In this document: piece after piece, positions 47,760 to 59,483 of the stretch | How positions within the stretch are numbered: position 1 is the first letter of the stretch | Layout: every line of letters begins with the position of its first letter | Assembly: GCA_035578905.1 (NCBI GenBank) | Contig: JAQJVL010000083.1 | Location: 861,861-925,860 of the forward strand | Reading direction: 5' to 3' | From: Stictocephala bisonia | Lineage: Eukaryota; Arthropoda; Insecta; Hemiptera; Membracidae | DNA length: 64,000 nucleotides | Position numbers and translations under genes: made by a program | The notes under the pieces: generated by a model | Told to the model about the DNA's origin: nothing | The model's database searches: none | What the model saw: only the letters and a program-made list of their open reading frames with translations

Positions 47760-49464
47760 TAAACATTTTGACCTATAAAAGGCAAATACCACTGACTCAC
47801 TCACTCATCGCTGTAACTAAAAAAATACTAAGCCTACGAGGCTGAAATTTTGTAGAGTCAAAGGTATTATGCTGTAGATGTGCAATAAGAAGGGATTTTG
47901 AAAAAATATTAGTAAATATGCAGCCTTTTTGTTACAAACATTTTAAATGCTAAAAACAGCGTTTCTCTAATTGGACTGTTGCGGCTAAATTAATGGTTCT
48001 ACAGCAAAACTAACATCATTTTTAGCACTTGATTTGAGACAATCTACATTATGGCCCTATGACTTTTGGCTCTATCTCACCTCCTTCATCCTAAGGTAGA
48101 GCTAGGGTTTCAATTTGTGCGTGTAAACCAAATTGGTTAATTTACGCCCTCTAAGAGTTGACTTACATATTTTCCTAGACTATGAAACTTTGTTATCTAG
48201 AAGAACATACTATATTCAATTTAAAAATATACAATTTAATCTGAACATATGTATAGCAAGGTCATAGGACATGACTAAACATGGTTAAGAACACGATATT
48301 TCACTGATTCATAGTCAATTACCGTACTTGACTTACAGCGCCCACTAAAAGAAGACTTATAGATTTTTCTAGACTATGAAACTTTGTTATCTAGGAGAAC
48401 AAACTGTTTTCAATCGGAAAATTAAAAATTTAGTTTTAAAGCATGCATAGCCAGATCATAGTACATGGCTAAACATGACGAGAAACGCAATGTTTTATCT
48501 ATTGAGAATCAAATTTAGTACTTTGTGCCCTCTAAAAGTAGACTAACAGATTTCTCTAGACTTTGAAAATTGTTTATCTAAGAGAACAAACTAATTTTAG
48601 GAGGAAAATTCACAATTTAATTTGACCAAATGCATAGCCAGTTCACAGGACATGGCAAAATATGGTGAGAAACCCGATATTTCACTGATTCAGAGTCAAC
48701 TACAGTAATTTGTGCCCCCTAAAAGTAGATTTACAGATATGTCTAGACTTTGAAAATTTGTTATCTAAAAGAACAAACTGATTTCAATCGGAAAATTTTA
48801 AATTTAATTTTAACATATATAGCCAGTTCATAGGACCTGGCTAAACTTAGTGATAACCCAGACATTTCATAGATTTAGAGTCAATTACCGTACTTAACGG
48901 CTTCTAAAAGTAGAATTTCTGATTTTTTTAGACGATCAAAGTTAGTAAACTACAAGAAAAGTCTGACTGAAGCAGCAGCAAGATTATAATATTAATTTGC
49001 ATACGTTACAGATATAATTGCTCTACTTTGCTTCCTCTCAAAGTAGGCTTACATTGTTTTACTGTAACATATATAAGCTATTTACCACTCATCACTACTT
49101 CTCCAAAACTATACGTCCAATTGACTTGACATTTTGTACACAGGTGTATCTTGGCCCCTAGAGGCTCAATAAGAAAGGATTTTCCTCTCCGTCCTCAGGA
49201 ATCCGCCCAACTGGCTTCCAAAAACCCCATGTTTTTCTTATGGATCATTACAAATTGATTGATTTATTTGGTTAACAGCTGCTAAATAAAACCAATTTGA
49301 ATAAAAATAATTGTGGTAGGCTACATAAACTTTTAAAAATAAAAATAATTGAGTACAGTAGTAGTAAATTATACATAACATCAGCTATTCTAAATTGGAT
49401 ATTAGATTAAATAATTGATTTTTTCCATATTACGACCGGCGAAGCGGGCAAGTACTACAGCTAG
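47760..49464 (+). mobile_element. Helitron-like nonautonomous element
   Basis: The right end GACCGGCGAAGCGGGC, ...ACTACAGCTAG followed by T has the GC-rich subterminal hairpin and CTAG/T border of Helitrons. The left part (CCTATAAAAGGCAAATACCA, ACTCACTCATCGCTGTAAC) is typical of their 5' region; the exact 5' base is not resolved. A second head-like segment at 49080-49210 (ATACGTCCAATTGACTTGAC, CAATAAGAAAGGATTTTCC) suggests two nested or tandem elements. No Rep/helicase frame is present. Confidence 0.65.
48160..48940 (+). repeat. 187-bp tandem repeat inside the Helitron-like element
   Basis: The landmark GACTTACAGATTTTTCTAGA recurs near 48160, 48354, 48541, 48728 and 48913. Each unit continues GAAACTTTGTTATCTA, GAGAACAAACT, CATAGCCAG and ATTTCACTGATTCAGAGTCA. 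Confidence 0.85.
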
Positions 49465-50040
49465 TATGTTTATATAAGGCTATTGACCTAACTTCTCAAT
49501 ACATTTATAACGTGTGACTATTTGCCATCTCATCTCACATAAAACTTTCCTCAATATTTTGGAACGGAAGTGATCGTGCTAGTGTAATCGGTGATGGGTA
49601 GGCCTATATAATGAGATTGTAGAGGTCAATTAACGTACCACAATTATTTCAGCCTACCATAAAGTTTAGGGCGGGCTGAAGGCTGATTCGCTTTGTACAT
49701 CTTCCAAAGAGAATTACGTACATACATATACATACATACATCCCGCGTCGTCCCGTAGACCAGTGTTGGCATGGGATCCGTCAGCACTTTAATCGAAGAG
49801 ATGAAGTGGAAAAAGGTTAAGGTAGGCCAGGCTAGGGAGGGCTAAGATTCCATAAATTCTGTAATACCATAGACACTTTTGCTGATTACGTATTTTTTTA
49901 AATTTAAGTTTGAAAGTACTAAGTTTCTCTATTGTCTTGAGTTAAGAAGGTAATTTAGAAAAGAATTACCACTAACATTAAATTAATTCAGTTAATATTA
50001 AACATTAACATTAAATTCAGAATTAACATTAAAGAAAGAA
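49465..50040. other. noncoding with one isolated 23-bp unit
   Basis: TGTACATCTTCCAAAGAGAA at 49696 is a single copy of the unit amplified at 50041-50155, followed by a small ACATACAT run. The rest is AT-rich. Confidence 0.6.
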
Positions 50041-50155
50041 CATCTTCCAAAGAGGATTGCGTACATCTTCCAAAGAGGATTGCGTACATCTTCCAAAGAG
50101 GATTGCGTACATCTTCCAAAGAGGATTACGTACATCTTCCAAAGAGGATTATGCT
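50041..50155. repeat. 23-bp tandem repeat, 5 units
   Basis: CATCTTCCAAAGAGGATTGC plus GTA repeats almost without change; the last two units have ATTAC and ATTAT. The plus frame through it is an artefact. Confidence 0.95.
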
Positions 50156-50600
50156 TTTCTTAATTCTGAAGAGCTTGGCCGAGAATTACGAATATTAAAA
50201 ACAACATTCAAACTTTCGCGTCTTGTAATCATCATTGCATCAATAGAAACAGTTCCTACATGTGTCCAAGGAAGGTACTGTTTAGCTTGAGGCAAAGGGA
50301 GTTTAGACATTTGTATTGTTGCATTCCCAGGCTCGTTCGGCATTGCTTGCTACCATCCATGCCACCGGGCGAACCTACTGTCTGGCTCAAGTATGGTAAA
50401 GGAGCTCAGGGTGCATTTCTTTCCCAGAGAGTTGCACGTTTATTACCTTCTATGCTTAATGTACAGACACCAGCATAGCTGCACGTTGCTGTCGTAGGTA
50501 TCGTGCGCGAGGAGGTATTCCCTCTTCTGACATCCGGAGACGTTTGTCTTTCAGACAGAATATTGATGCGCAAGTTTGTAATTCACTTTTTACTTTGTTC
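50156..50600. other. unassigned GC-richer block
   Basis: Short frames on both strands. The plus frame 50260-50478 contains PPGEPTVWLKYGKGAQGAFL and ends at a normal stop. I do not recognise it and see no good splice sites. It may be a decayed transposon or gene fragment. Confidence 0.3.
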
Positions 50601-51931
50601 ACGTAGGTTAAGTACTTCCATTGGTAAATTATTTTCTACCAATGCTAAGACTTGCTTTTTGACATAATGATCACGATTTGTACATAGAATTTTCATTTAA
50701 AGGACAATAATCTGTACATGGAGTCTTCACTCTCCAAAACTTCGAATCGTGTTATCTCAAAATGCGATGCTATAAATAAATAATATTGAAAAAGAATAGT
50801 AACTTACAGGACAACGAAAGGCATATCATTATCATAAACCTTTCTATAAACTGGAAAGAGTCTGTCTGAAATCAAACAGTTAAAAGACATCAATTTGAAA
50901 TATTGAAATATTGAAAGAAGAGTATTGAATAAAACATTTCAAATTCATCTAACTAGAAAGTGATGTGCCTTTTACAATATTTACAAACAAAACCAGCACA
51001 CCATAAAACGTTTGGTGCGTGCATCCACGCCATATGCAATGTGCGGTTGAATGCCCTAGCAAAACCTGAGTGCCTTCCGGCATTCATTAGCATCCATTTG
51101 CACTTGTTCAAGACTTACAGTAGGCACTCTTCTAATTCAAAACCAGTTATCTAGGTCCAACCAACGCGCATAAGGTTTACGCTGTTTAATAGAGGCACTC
51201 TGTACAACTTCCTTTGCGATTCGTTTAAATTTGAGTATAAACATATGTGTATTACTTAGATAACGCAATAGTATGCAGCTGTGCATATCTGTGTTAAAAC
51301 GTGTCACGTAAAGTGGCGAGGGAAACATATTTACTAACCGAGATAATACTTACTAACTATTGTAAACATTGTTAAGTAAAAGAAAATAATAAATAAATAA
51401 AAATGAGACACTGCTGCAGTACGTAACTCATAAATCATGTCTAGTATTTTATATTTTTGTTATTTCATGCAACAATACAGGCATAAATCTTCGTAGATTG
51501 TAGCAAAAATGTTTAATCCAGCAAATATTTTATCGAGCAAGCCTCTCTACATACACTGATCAAACTAATAAATAAGCACTACATTTATACAAGTTTGAAG
51601 GCACAACAACTTAATATATATTTTATGAATAAACAATAGGTAATAAATATGTATCAAATACCATTATAAGTACCAAATAAACAGTTGAAAATATGCAATA
51701 AATGGTTAATGAATATAAATTGGTAATACATTATATGACATCATTTTAATATATTGGTAGTAAATATTAAAAGAACAACGCCATAATAAGACATTAATAA
51801 TAATAAGGGATTTTGCTGCAACATTAAAAAGAAAACTTTTAAAACGTAATTCAATAATCAATAACTTCATGATATTGAAAAAAATTCTAATTGCATAAAA
51901 AGTCTGTCAGGTTCAGTTTACATTTTTCTTT
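50601..51931. other. no gene seen
   Basis: AT-rich except 50960-51200, where two short frames on opposite strands (50960-51154 plus, 51328-51137 minus) have no recognisable content. Confidence 0.45.
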
Positions 51932-52042
51932 AAACACATCAATAGAACCATACAAAATATCTATTTTCCCTCCATAAATACATAGATACTATGATTTCAT
52001 AGAGGGAAAATAGATATTTTGTATGATTCTATTGATGTGTTT
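51932..52042. repeat. hairpin-forming inverted repeat, 41-bp arms
   Basis: The arms 51932-51972 and 52002-52042 match at 40 of 41 positions (AAACACATCAATAGAA..., with one C/T difference), with a 29-base loop that can itself fold partly (CATAGATACTATG). It could be a small MITE or the source of a hairpin RNA. Confidence 0.9.
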
Positions 52043-53159
52043 AGAATGGTTCGGTCTGAATCCCTTAAATTCAAGCACGTACCTGAACAGAACGATGGCT
52101 TAAGGCGTCAATTAAATGTTAGGAAATATATTTAAATAAATAAAAAGGATAGTACTAATGATGTAAATAAACCATACATTTTATTGGTCGTATAAAAATA
52201 TACAAACTTCAATGACACTCTGAATTATAAACATTGTTGGAATTAATATCTGTAAATCAAGTCAACTTGTCAAAACAGTTTTTTGAATCAAACTGAATTG
52301 TTTTTGCCTTTGAGCTACAAACGCGTGATAAATGGCTGTGGATGAACGAGTGACTGGGTGCAAGAAATTGTCTTTGGTTTGAATGTGTGACTGGAGCAAG
52401 AAACTAACCCTTCCTCTCCCATCCCAAACACTTATTTTATCTTCTCATGCTTATTGATTTGTGTATTTAAATATAAGGCAAAACTATAACCATAATTTTG
52501 CCACATATTCCAGTTATTGTCGGCACAGTAATTATACGTACTCGAGTATCAATGATGTTTTTTAAAAAACTAAGAGAAATATAAAACATTCGGTCACACT
52601 ATTATTTTCCTTGTTCAGTTGTACGCTATGACATATGCAGTTAATAGTTATTATAGTTAATTGCTATGAAACTTCATTTTTCATGCGTAGTTAAAAAAAT
52701 ACAGGAATTTTTTTATTTATTGAAATCAATATAAGATGATCAATTTAAAGTGATTTTAAAGCGTTTAAAATCAATTTTATTAAGTATATTTAATTACGTA
52801 TATAAAAGTAAGTACCATAATAACTATTGATTTCATAAAGATAACAACGTAACCAAGAAGTAAAATTTTACGATGTTATTGGATTAAGACTTCCAAGTCC
52901 CACTGATTCTTGTTTTTGGGTCAAAAAAGGCAAAATGGTAAAGATACTAATATTTAAAAGGCAGAGCAACCATTGAGGTAACAAGGTTCTTTTATTTTTC
53001 GATACTCTGAATAGGTGAAATTTGGAAAAAGGTAATAATAATATTAGTAATTTTCTTTATTGCCATAAACACAATACATTGTTGTATAGCATGCGTCAAA
53101 ATAAAGTAAAAGTTTAACAAATCGATGGTTTAAAAGCATTATATATGTAATAGCCTACA
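52043..53159. other. nothing recognised
   Basis: AT-rich. Confidence 0.5.
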
Positions 53160-53330
53160 CAGGAGTCGTTAAAATATTTTATTTAGTACGCAGTTATCTC
53201 CTCTAGTAGGTCTCAGATAGTAAAGGATTCTCACCACCCTCAGATCACAGAGTTCCGTCCCACTGGCTGTATTTCACTGATTGAAAAAACAATTAATTAA
53301 ATCCTATTATTATAACCAGAGGATGCAAAT
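53160..53330 (+). mobile_element. fragment related to the Helitron-like element
   Basis: CTCTAGTAGGTCTCAGATAG, TAAAGGATTCTC, CCTCAGATCACAGAG and TCCCACTGGCT follow the order of 49150-49230. It ends near AACCAGAGGATGC, which occurs inverted at about 35583-35595. Confidence 0.45.
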
Positions 53331-54104
53331 AATTAATTATGTAAAGTATAAAATTAGAAAGAGGTAGCTCAGTTAAAGCCTCAAGTATATCAACAATATC
53401 TAATAACTAAATATAGGTGACTTTCAATCAATAAAATTAAATTGATTGAATTTTAATGAGTATGTTTTAAAATCAATAACACGTTCAGATAATATAATTA
53501 TACGTGATTCATAACTCATTCGACTTCGTTCAATCATAACATTCACTTAACGTTTTAAGGACAAAAAGCACACCTAAAAAATGTATTACAGTAACGTACA
53601 CAAATATGTCTCTGATGAAAAATAATACTAAAAACCTATGTTAACTTAGTTAAACTGGTCTGAAATAAAAATTCGTCAATATTTTCGATTTCCAATAGTC
53701 GTAGTCTTAATTTATATTGAAAATTTTAAAGGAATTTGTTTTATAAATACAATCTGGTATTTATAGAAAAATAGTAAAATAGAATTTCGATGGTCTAGGT
53801 TATGTCTTTAGGTACTATTACCATGGGCTAAGGTGTAATAATAGTAAGTAAAAAGGTTTTTGAACCTACGTATATTTTAATGCACACCAATCAGTAAGGA
53901 CGGCTGAACAAGTTTCACTTTTGCTCTTTACTGCACCTCCACTCTGTTATTAGTCGTTTGCGAAAATTTCGCTCCCCATCGCCAGACGTGCCTCGCGTGG
54001 CGCGACGCGTGCCTTGTCGGTAACCAGGGAGTACGAATAAACCAGGACATTGTCACGCCCTACTGCGCTGCACAGGCTGCATTTAACCATTGTCTCGACG
54101 TTTT
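53331..54104. other. no gene seen
   Basis: AT-rich, becoming GC-rich at 53930-54100 ahead of the reverse transcriptase scrap. Confidence 0.45.
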
Positions 54105-54170
54105 GTGGTCCATTACAGATTACGTAAGGGGTTCTTCAGGGATCAGTTCTTGGGCCAATAATTTTAAATT
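54105..54170 (+). pseudogene. reverse transcriptase motif scrap
   Basis: After a stop, the plus strand reads GVLQGSVLGPIILN, the GVPQGSVLGPxLF motif of non-LTR reverse transcriptases, then another stop. Nothing else of the domain survives. Confidence 0.6.
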
Positions 54171-55572
54171 AGTTCGTTTACCATATTTTACACCGATTGC
54201 TAAACACCCATTGAGCAATTTTCAAACTGTCTAATGCTAAACTTAGAAACAAAGAGTTAGGACATTTGTATGGTTAGGTTTTGATGTTAATTGTTATTTG
54301 TTACACTTCGAATATCTAAAAAGGTTATACCATTTTGTTTAAAATCTATCATTTTAAAACCAGTCTAGCCTATTCGAAAAAAATAATTCAGTAACAGAAT
54401 CGTAAAACCCTCCCTTGACGTATGACTTTGGTTAAATAATTGGGAGATATTTTCATGAATTTAACCTAAATTTCCAACACATAAATATGGCTGTCACTAT
54501 TTTTGTCAAATGATACAGATGTAGAACAGAATATGCGCATATAATAATATGTATCTAGACTTTGTAATAAGGCTGATAAAACTCACTAATAAATACAAAT
54601 TGTCTTCCTGTATTATCTGACTGTCACTGAGTGGTGCATAATGCATAATAATACATATATTATCTAATTAGCATTTTATAAGTCGATAGGTAACACACTT
54701 ACAAAATACTTCATAAATATGTAGGTACTGAAATTGAATTAAAACATGATAACGCTTTGACATTTAAGTGTAAGAAATAAGTAGTACAATGCTAAACATT
54801 TTATGAAACAAGAGTTTTTCTAGAATAAATTATTTTTCCTCCAAGGCGTATGAACACGTCCTCAATCTATCCTCCTATGGAGGTGTCGGAAAGACGTAAT
54901 AAGTTAATACGGGGCAACGAAATTAACACACAGGTGGTGGGAATCTAATAAAATCATAGCTTTGTTGTCAATGTTCTCATCGTAGAGAACGGGGTATTGA
55001 GAAAAGGGAAATTATTTTACGAATGGACAAAGAAAAACCAAACAATGTTCCATTACCAGGTTCTCTCAAATTTCACTTTCAATGCTAACTTATGTCAGTG
55101 GCTTTCCTTAAACGTGTTTGTTGATTTATATTGTCGATTCTTGTTTTTATCAGTTCCGGGATCTATATTTTCTTTTTAAACATCTTAACGTGGAATATAA
55201 ATATTTAATTCTACCATTAGCTTCTTTGTTTAAAACTGCGTAGTTACGACGTGCATTTTAACAACATAATAATTATCTCTTATGTTTAGTATACATAAAT
55301 TTATTGTTTGTCTTCCTGGGTATATAAATATCAATTGTTGTTTAAAACATTTTTAACCAACATATTTTGTAAAAACTATGTTGAGCCTCCTTAAAAAGTA
55401 TATTAAATAACGGTAAGTGAAATAAAATCTCAAACAACTCAAAAAAACTTCATACAATTACTTACATATAAATTGAATTGACCATCTTGAACTATGCCAT
55501 TAGAGATAAATAATCTTAGCTTAATTTAGCTTAATCAACGTAAAAGAAATCAATTGCATTTATAATTAAAGA
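54171..55572. other. nothing recognised
   Basis: AT-rich; frame 54997-55179 is unsupported. Confidence 0.5.
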
Positions 55573-56270
55573 ACTGTGGCGTAGTGTTGTAATCCAGCTA
55601 ATTGAAGGCTTAAGGTTGTATAAATTATTGGAAGAGATTTAATCAATGAATACACATATATAAGAATCGAAAATAAATAGGGAGATAGTTAAACTTCCTG
55701 CAGCACATAAAACGAACTTAGCGCGGCTGCCGATACGCATCTCTGAGAATTTCTTCCACTTATCACTTTTCCAACCCAATACCCTTATCCGCCACTTTCT
55801 TACTCTCTCATTCTCATAGCAATTTCTATCTTCCCTCTCTCTCCAGGACGCCGCGCTGCCCTCTCTGTCGTTCTGTCTCACTCTAGGCTGCAACGCAACA
55901 AGCTCGACTAGCGGCGGCTGCACCAAGTTAGCAACGTTATAAAAAAGTAGCCCGACTTGTTGACAACATTAGCTTTTCGCTTCTTATAGATGTGTATTCA
56001 TTGGTTCTATTTTCAGTCCCCTGAAAATCAAACAGTGTCCGCTTGACGGTTGCCATCAACGTGAACACTACTAAAGAAATCTTGTGAGTCCTTTTTTTGT
56101 TGACCAATGTCCATGAGAGAGAAATAGAGAGGTGTGGCTTCTCAGTTTGTTATTAGAAAATCAGCCAATTTCTACGTGTTTCGGATTCTGCAATGAGATT
56201 TAGATCACATAGTCACCCTGGCTAATAGGATATTAATAATTGTCATTTTTCAAGGATCACTAAACTTAAA
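55573..56270 (+). mobile_element. SINE-A copy 3, split by a DNA element
   Basis: The head TGTGGCGTAGTGTTGTAATC lies at 55576-55640. The body resumes at about 56004 with GTCCGCTTGACGGTTGCCAT, GTGTTTCGGATTCTGC and AGTCACCCTGGCTAATAGG. The gap is filled by the element at 55644-56003. Confidence 0.75.
55644..56003. mobile_element. 360-bp DNA element with 26-bp terminal inverted repeats
   Basis: The left end CAATGAATACACATATATAA matches the right end's reverse complement CAATGAATACACATCTATAA; 24 of 26 positions agree. The interior is GC-rich and holds a 95-codon minus frame (55926-55639) without recognisable domains. The flanking 8 bp (GATTTAAT and GTTCTATT) agree at only 5 of 8, so a target duplication is uncertain. 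Confidence 0.8.
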
Positions 56271-56582
56271 TATAAAAAAAAAAAACTGTATTTGTAGACC
56301 TCCATTCACAAAACCCGTAACCGCAGTCACGCATATCTTGACAATATGTGGGTTAACGATAAACTGTATAAATAGGCTATTAAGAAAGGTTTGTTAAACT
56401 TTATCAACTTTAATTATTAATATTATTACAACAATACTGTCAAAACACGCAAAAAAATATAAATGAGTACCATTTTTGTGTTGTAAAAGTTTCATTTTGG
56501 TCGTTCGGAAAGAGCGCGAGGAAAATATGTGTACTGAATTTCCTTCAAACACCGAAATTGAAAATAAATGTTGTTTTACAAT
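56271..56582. other. AT-rich spacer
   Basis: Nothing recognised. Confidence 0.5.
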
Positions 56583-57015
56583 TTACAATAAAATTGGATG
56601 TAAATTAAAGGAAATTGTTAATCCCTTGTTTCTTAAAACCGATAAATAAAACTGAAGAATGTTTTTGTAGTCGATACAGTTTTGTAGTCTTCTATCAACT
56701 GTTGGAGTATTGGATTCACCGAACGGTAATTTGACAAAGCGTTGACACATGACACCGCGTGCAGTGTGGCCGGGACCTTGAACCCAGAGCCATTTACATT
56801 CCATTAAGGCGGCCTCGATCCGTTGATACGCATGATTTATCATACGGGTTCGTGCTTGGTAAATGGCTATCATTTGTACTGCTGTTATCTCCGGACAATC
56901 ATCTGCCTCTTCAAACAGCCGACTGCATTTCTCCATCTCAGGTTCGTTGCTGTTCGGTCGGCTTCCTCGGGGGCGCCTCTCTTGGTTTTGTTCTGCCGTT
57001 TATCTTGCGTTATTT
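56583..57015 (-). other. unassigned open block, 117 codons plus upstream extension
   Basis: On the minus strand a frame from 56936 (ATG) to 56583 can extend about 24 codons further upstream (to about 57008) before a stop. It contains FEEADDCPEITAVQMIAIYQ and then ARTRMINHAYQRIEAAL, which has protein-like composition and helical periodicity, followed by a less convincing tail. The part near 56770 (GGGTTCAAGGTCCCGG on the minus strand) resembles a tRNA B-box, so part may be SINE-derived. It lies between two SINE-A copies. The family is not recognised; it could be a transposon scrap. Confidence 0.3.
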
Positions 57016-57178
57016 ATTGATTCCTTTCGCAATTTCAGATTAGTCTTCAATTTACAACGTTGACATGTGAACTGTTACTTGTAGATAAGCCATCAGATTT
57101 ATTGCCTGAAATGTCTTACCTTCTTTATTATGTCTGTCTGTGTTTTTATAAATGTATACTTTTACAATGTCTGTATTA

Positions 57179-57575
57179 GTGACGCAGCGCTCGTATCCTT
57201 GAAGACAAACTGTTGTGGAGATTGTAGCCGATGGGTTTTATGATCGGCCTTCTTAATATCAACACGGCGTCCGCTCGACGCATGCCATCGACGAAACACT
57301 ACCCGAGAAGTCTCAGATGTTGGGTGGTTGTCAAAGTCCTGATATTGTGTAGAGAGAATATCTGAGTATCAGGCTTGTCATATTGCTGAAAAATCAAACC
57401 AATACTACGTGATTCGGATTCTACGTATAACTGTAGATAATTTAGTTACTCTGTTCTAAGGAACAGTCAAACTTAGTAAGTAACAATGGCTACACTCAGT
57501 CATCACACTCATCACTCTCACCGCTCAAATTAGCCCACATCTCTACGATTAGTGTCTTAATAATCAATACAATTA
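57179..57575 (+). mobile_element. SINE-A copy 4, nearly full length
   Basis: The head GTGACGCAGCGCTCGTATCC is followed by GGAGATTGTAGCCGATGGG, GTCCGCTCGACGCATGCCAT, GGCTTGTCATATTGCTGAAA, ACGTGATTCGGATTCTACGT and the tail CTACACTCAGTCATCACACT, TTAGCCCACATCT. Confidence 0.85.
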
Positions 57576-58013
57576 CTATTGTTTTCTGTTTTAAGTTTTG
57601 GTTTTTGTTTATTATATTTTTATTTGTAGGGTACAATGACTTACACATTTCGGCTTATCTGCCGAGGATTTTTAAGAACACTAGTACATTCATCAATGAT
57701 CACAGAATAATGTATTTAATTAATTGTTTTAATCTCAATGAGCGATGATTATACGTTGGTATTTTTATAGGAAAAAACTAACAATATAAAGAACAGTTTA
57801 CCACATTAATACTCAGATAAATTTTATGGGTGACATTGTGTTTTCTATTGATTGTAGTTTTCTTAGTGAAATAGTATAGTTGTCTTTCTAAAACCAAACG
57901 GTACATAAAAATAAGGGTAGACATTAATCCACCCAATTATAATTGTCAAGGAACGATATTAATTAATTATAATTGTCAAAAAATATTATCATCATTGTTA
58001 TTATTTTGTTATT
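57576..58013. other. nothing recognised
   Basis: AT-rich. Confidence 0.5.
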
Positions 58014-58702
58014 ATCGTATAGCAGCCGGCACTACTGGGGACTACAGTCAACACAGAAACTGTCTGTACTTGAGTCTGACAGTTGTTTGATCGTATAGCA
58101 GCCGGCACTAATGGGGACTACAGTCAACACAGAAACTGTCTGTTCTTGAGTCTGACGGTTGTTTGATCGTATAGCAGCCGGCACTAATGGGGACTACAGT
58201 CAACACAGAAACTGTCTGTACTTGAGTCTGACGGTTGTTTGATCGTATAGCAGCCGGCACTAATGGGGACTACAGTCAACACAGAAACTGTCTGTTCTTG
58301 AGTCTGACGGTTGTTTGATCGTATAGCAGCCGGCACTAATGGGGACTACAGTCAACACAGAAACAGTCTGTTCTTGAGTGTGACAGTTGTTTGATCGTAT
58401 AGCAGCCGGCACTAATGGTGACTACAGTCAACACAGAAACTGTCTGTACTTGAGTGTGACAGTTGTTTGATCGTATAGCAGCCGGCACTAATGGTGACTA
58501 CAGTCAACACAGAAACTGTCTGTACTTGAGCCTGACGGTTGTTTGATCTTATATCAGCTGGCACTAGTGGGGGGCTACAGTCAACGCAGAAACTGTCTGT
58601 ACTTGGGTCTGACAGTTGTTTAATCGTATATCAGCCGGCACTAGTGGGGGGCTACAGTCAACACAGTAACTTTCTGTACTTGAGTCTGACGGATGTTTGA
58701 TC
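58014..58702. repeat. 76-bp tandem array, 9 units
   Basis: The unit begins ATCGTATAGCAGCCGGCACT, continues AATGGGGACTACAGTCAACA and CAGAAACTGTCTGTACTTGA, and ends GTCTGACGGTTGTTTG. The central units differ at one or a few positions and the last two more, so expansion was recent. Confidence 0.95.
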
Positions 58703-59372
58703 AAACAAGTAAAGAGCTATTAAAAATATAGTCATATAATAACACCATTTGTTTTCATAATTTTTTAAAAAGATTAAATAATTTCATTTTAGCTAGAGAA
58801 AAAGCTACTGGTTTTAAATAGTTTTGTCTGCACATTAATTTAATAGTTTTACTGTGGTTCGCTGTTGGTTTGTATTAATATTTGTATACAGGCTAACACT
58901 CTACAGATTTTCCCCACAAAGTTTTATAATCCATATACATTTTAGAGTTTCCCCGTAAAAAAGAGTTGTTATCAACTTCCCAAACGAACCTTATTTATCT
59001 ATTTACCACGTTAATCCTTATAAGACCAACTGTAAAGATATATTATTTTTATAAATTTGAGTAAATAAAGTCTTATTAAATAAATTTGTAATGGTTTAAT
59101 GTAAAGCAATTACTGGCCGTTAGTTAATATCAGGTGATCCATTTCAAAATTTGATAATAATTAAAGAAGTAACTACATATCATTTTACAATCCTTGGGTC
59201 AAACATGTGTAATAATATAATCAATAACATATTTACACTTCAAGAGATTCATTACAAGATGGAAATTATCAAAATCAGTTCAAATCGTTTCGCTAACGGA
59301 TTGTTCAAAGCAAAGCTTAGTTAGTGTTTTAACATACACATTTAGCATACAATAGTTGTGCAGTAACCTTAC
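58703..59372. other. intron-like AT-rich sequence
   Basis: No exon; it lies just downstream (on the minus strand) of the 59.4 kb exon. Confidence 0.5.
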
Positions 59373-59483
59373 CTTAGACACGACATCAGGCTCGACCGAC
59401 GCTCGCCAGGGAGTATTGTTCCCCAACGCCTGGACAACTTTCATCCTCCGATCATCTTCGTCCGCGTTGGGAGGCATTACAGC
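59373..59483 (-). CDS. internal 37-codon exon of an unrecognised protein
   Basis: A 111-bp exon, exactly 37 codons, phase 0 at both ends. The acceptor is TTATGTTTCAG and the donor is GTAAGG. The peptide begins AVMPPNADEDDRRMKVVQAL, followed by GNNTPWRASVEPDVVSK. It has an acidic then basic helix-like start and a Trp-containing turn. It is GC-rich against AT-rich introns, which supports real coding. I do not recognise the family. A symmetrical 0-0 exon could be skipped without shifting the frame. It joins in frame to the candidate exon at 60201-60338 upstream and to 1688-1887 downstream. Confidence 0.8.
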
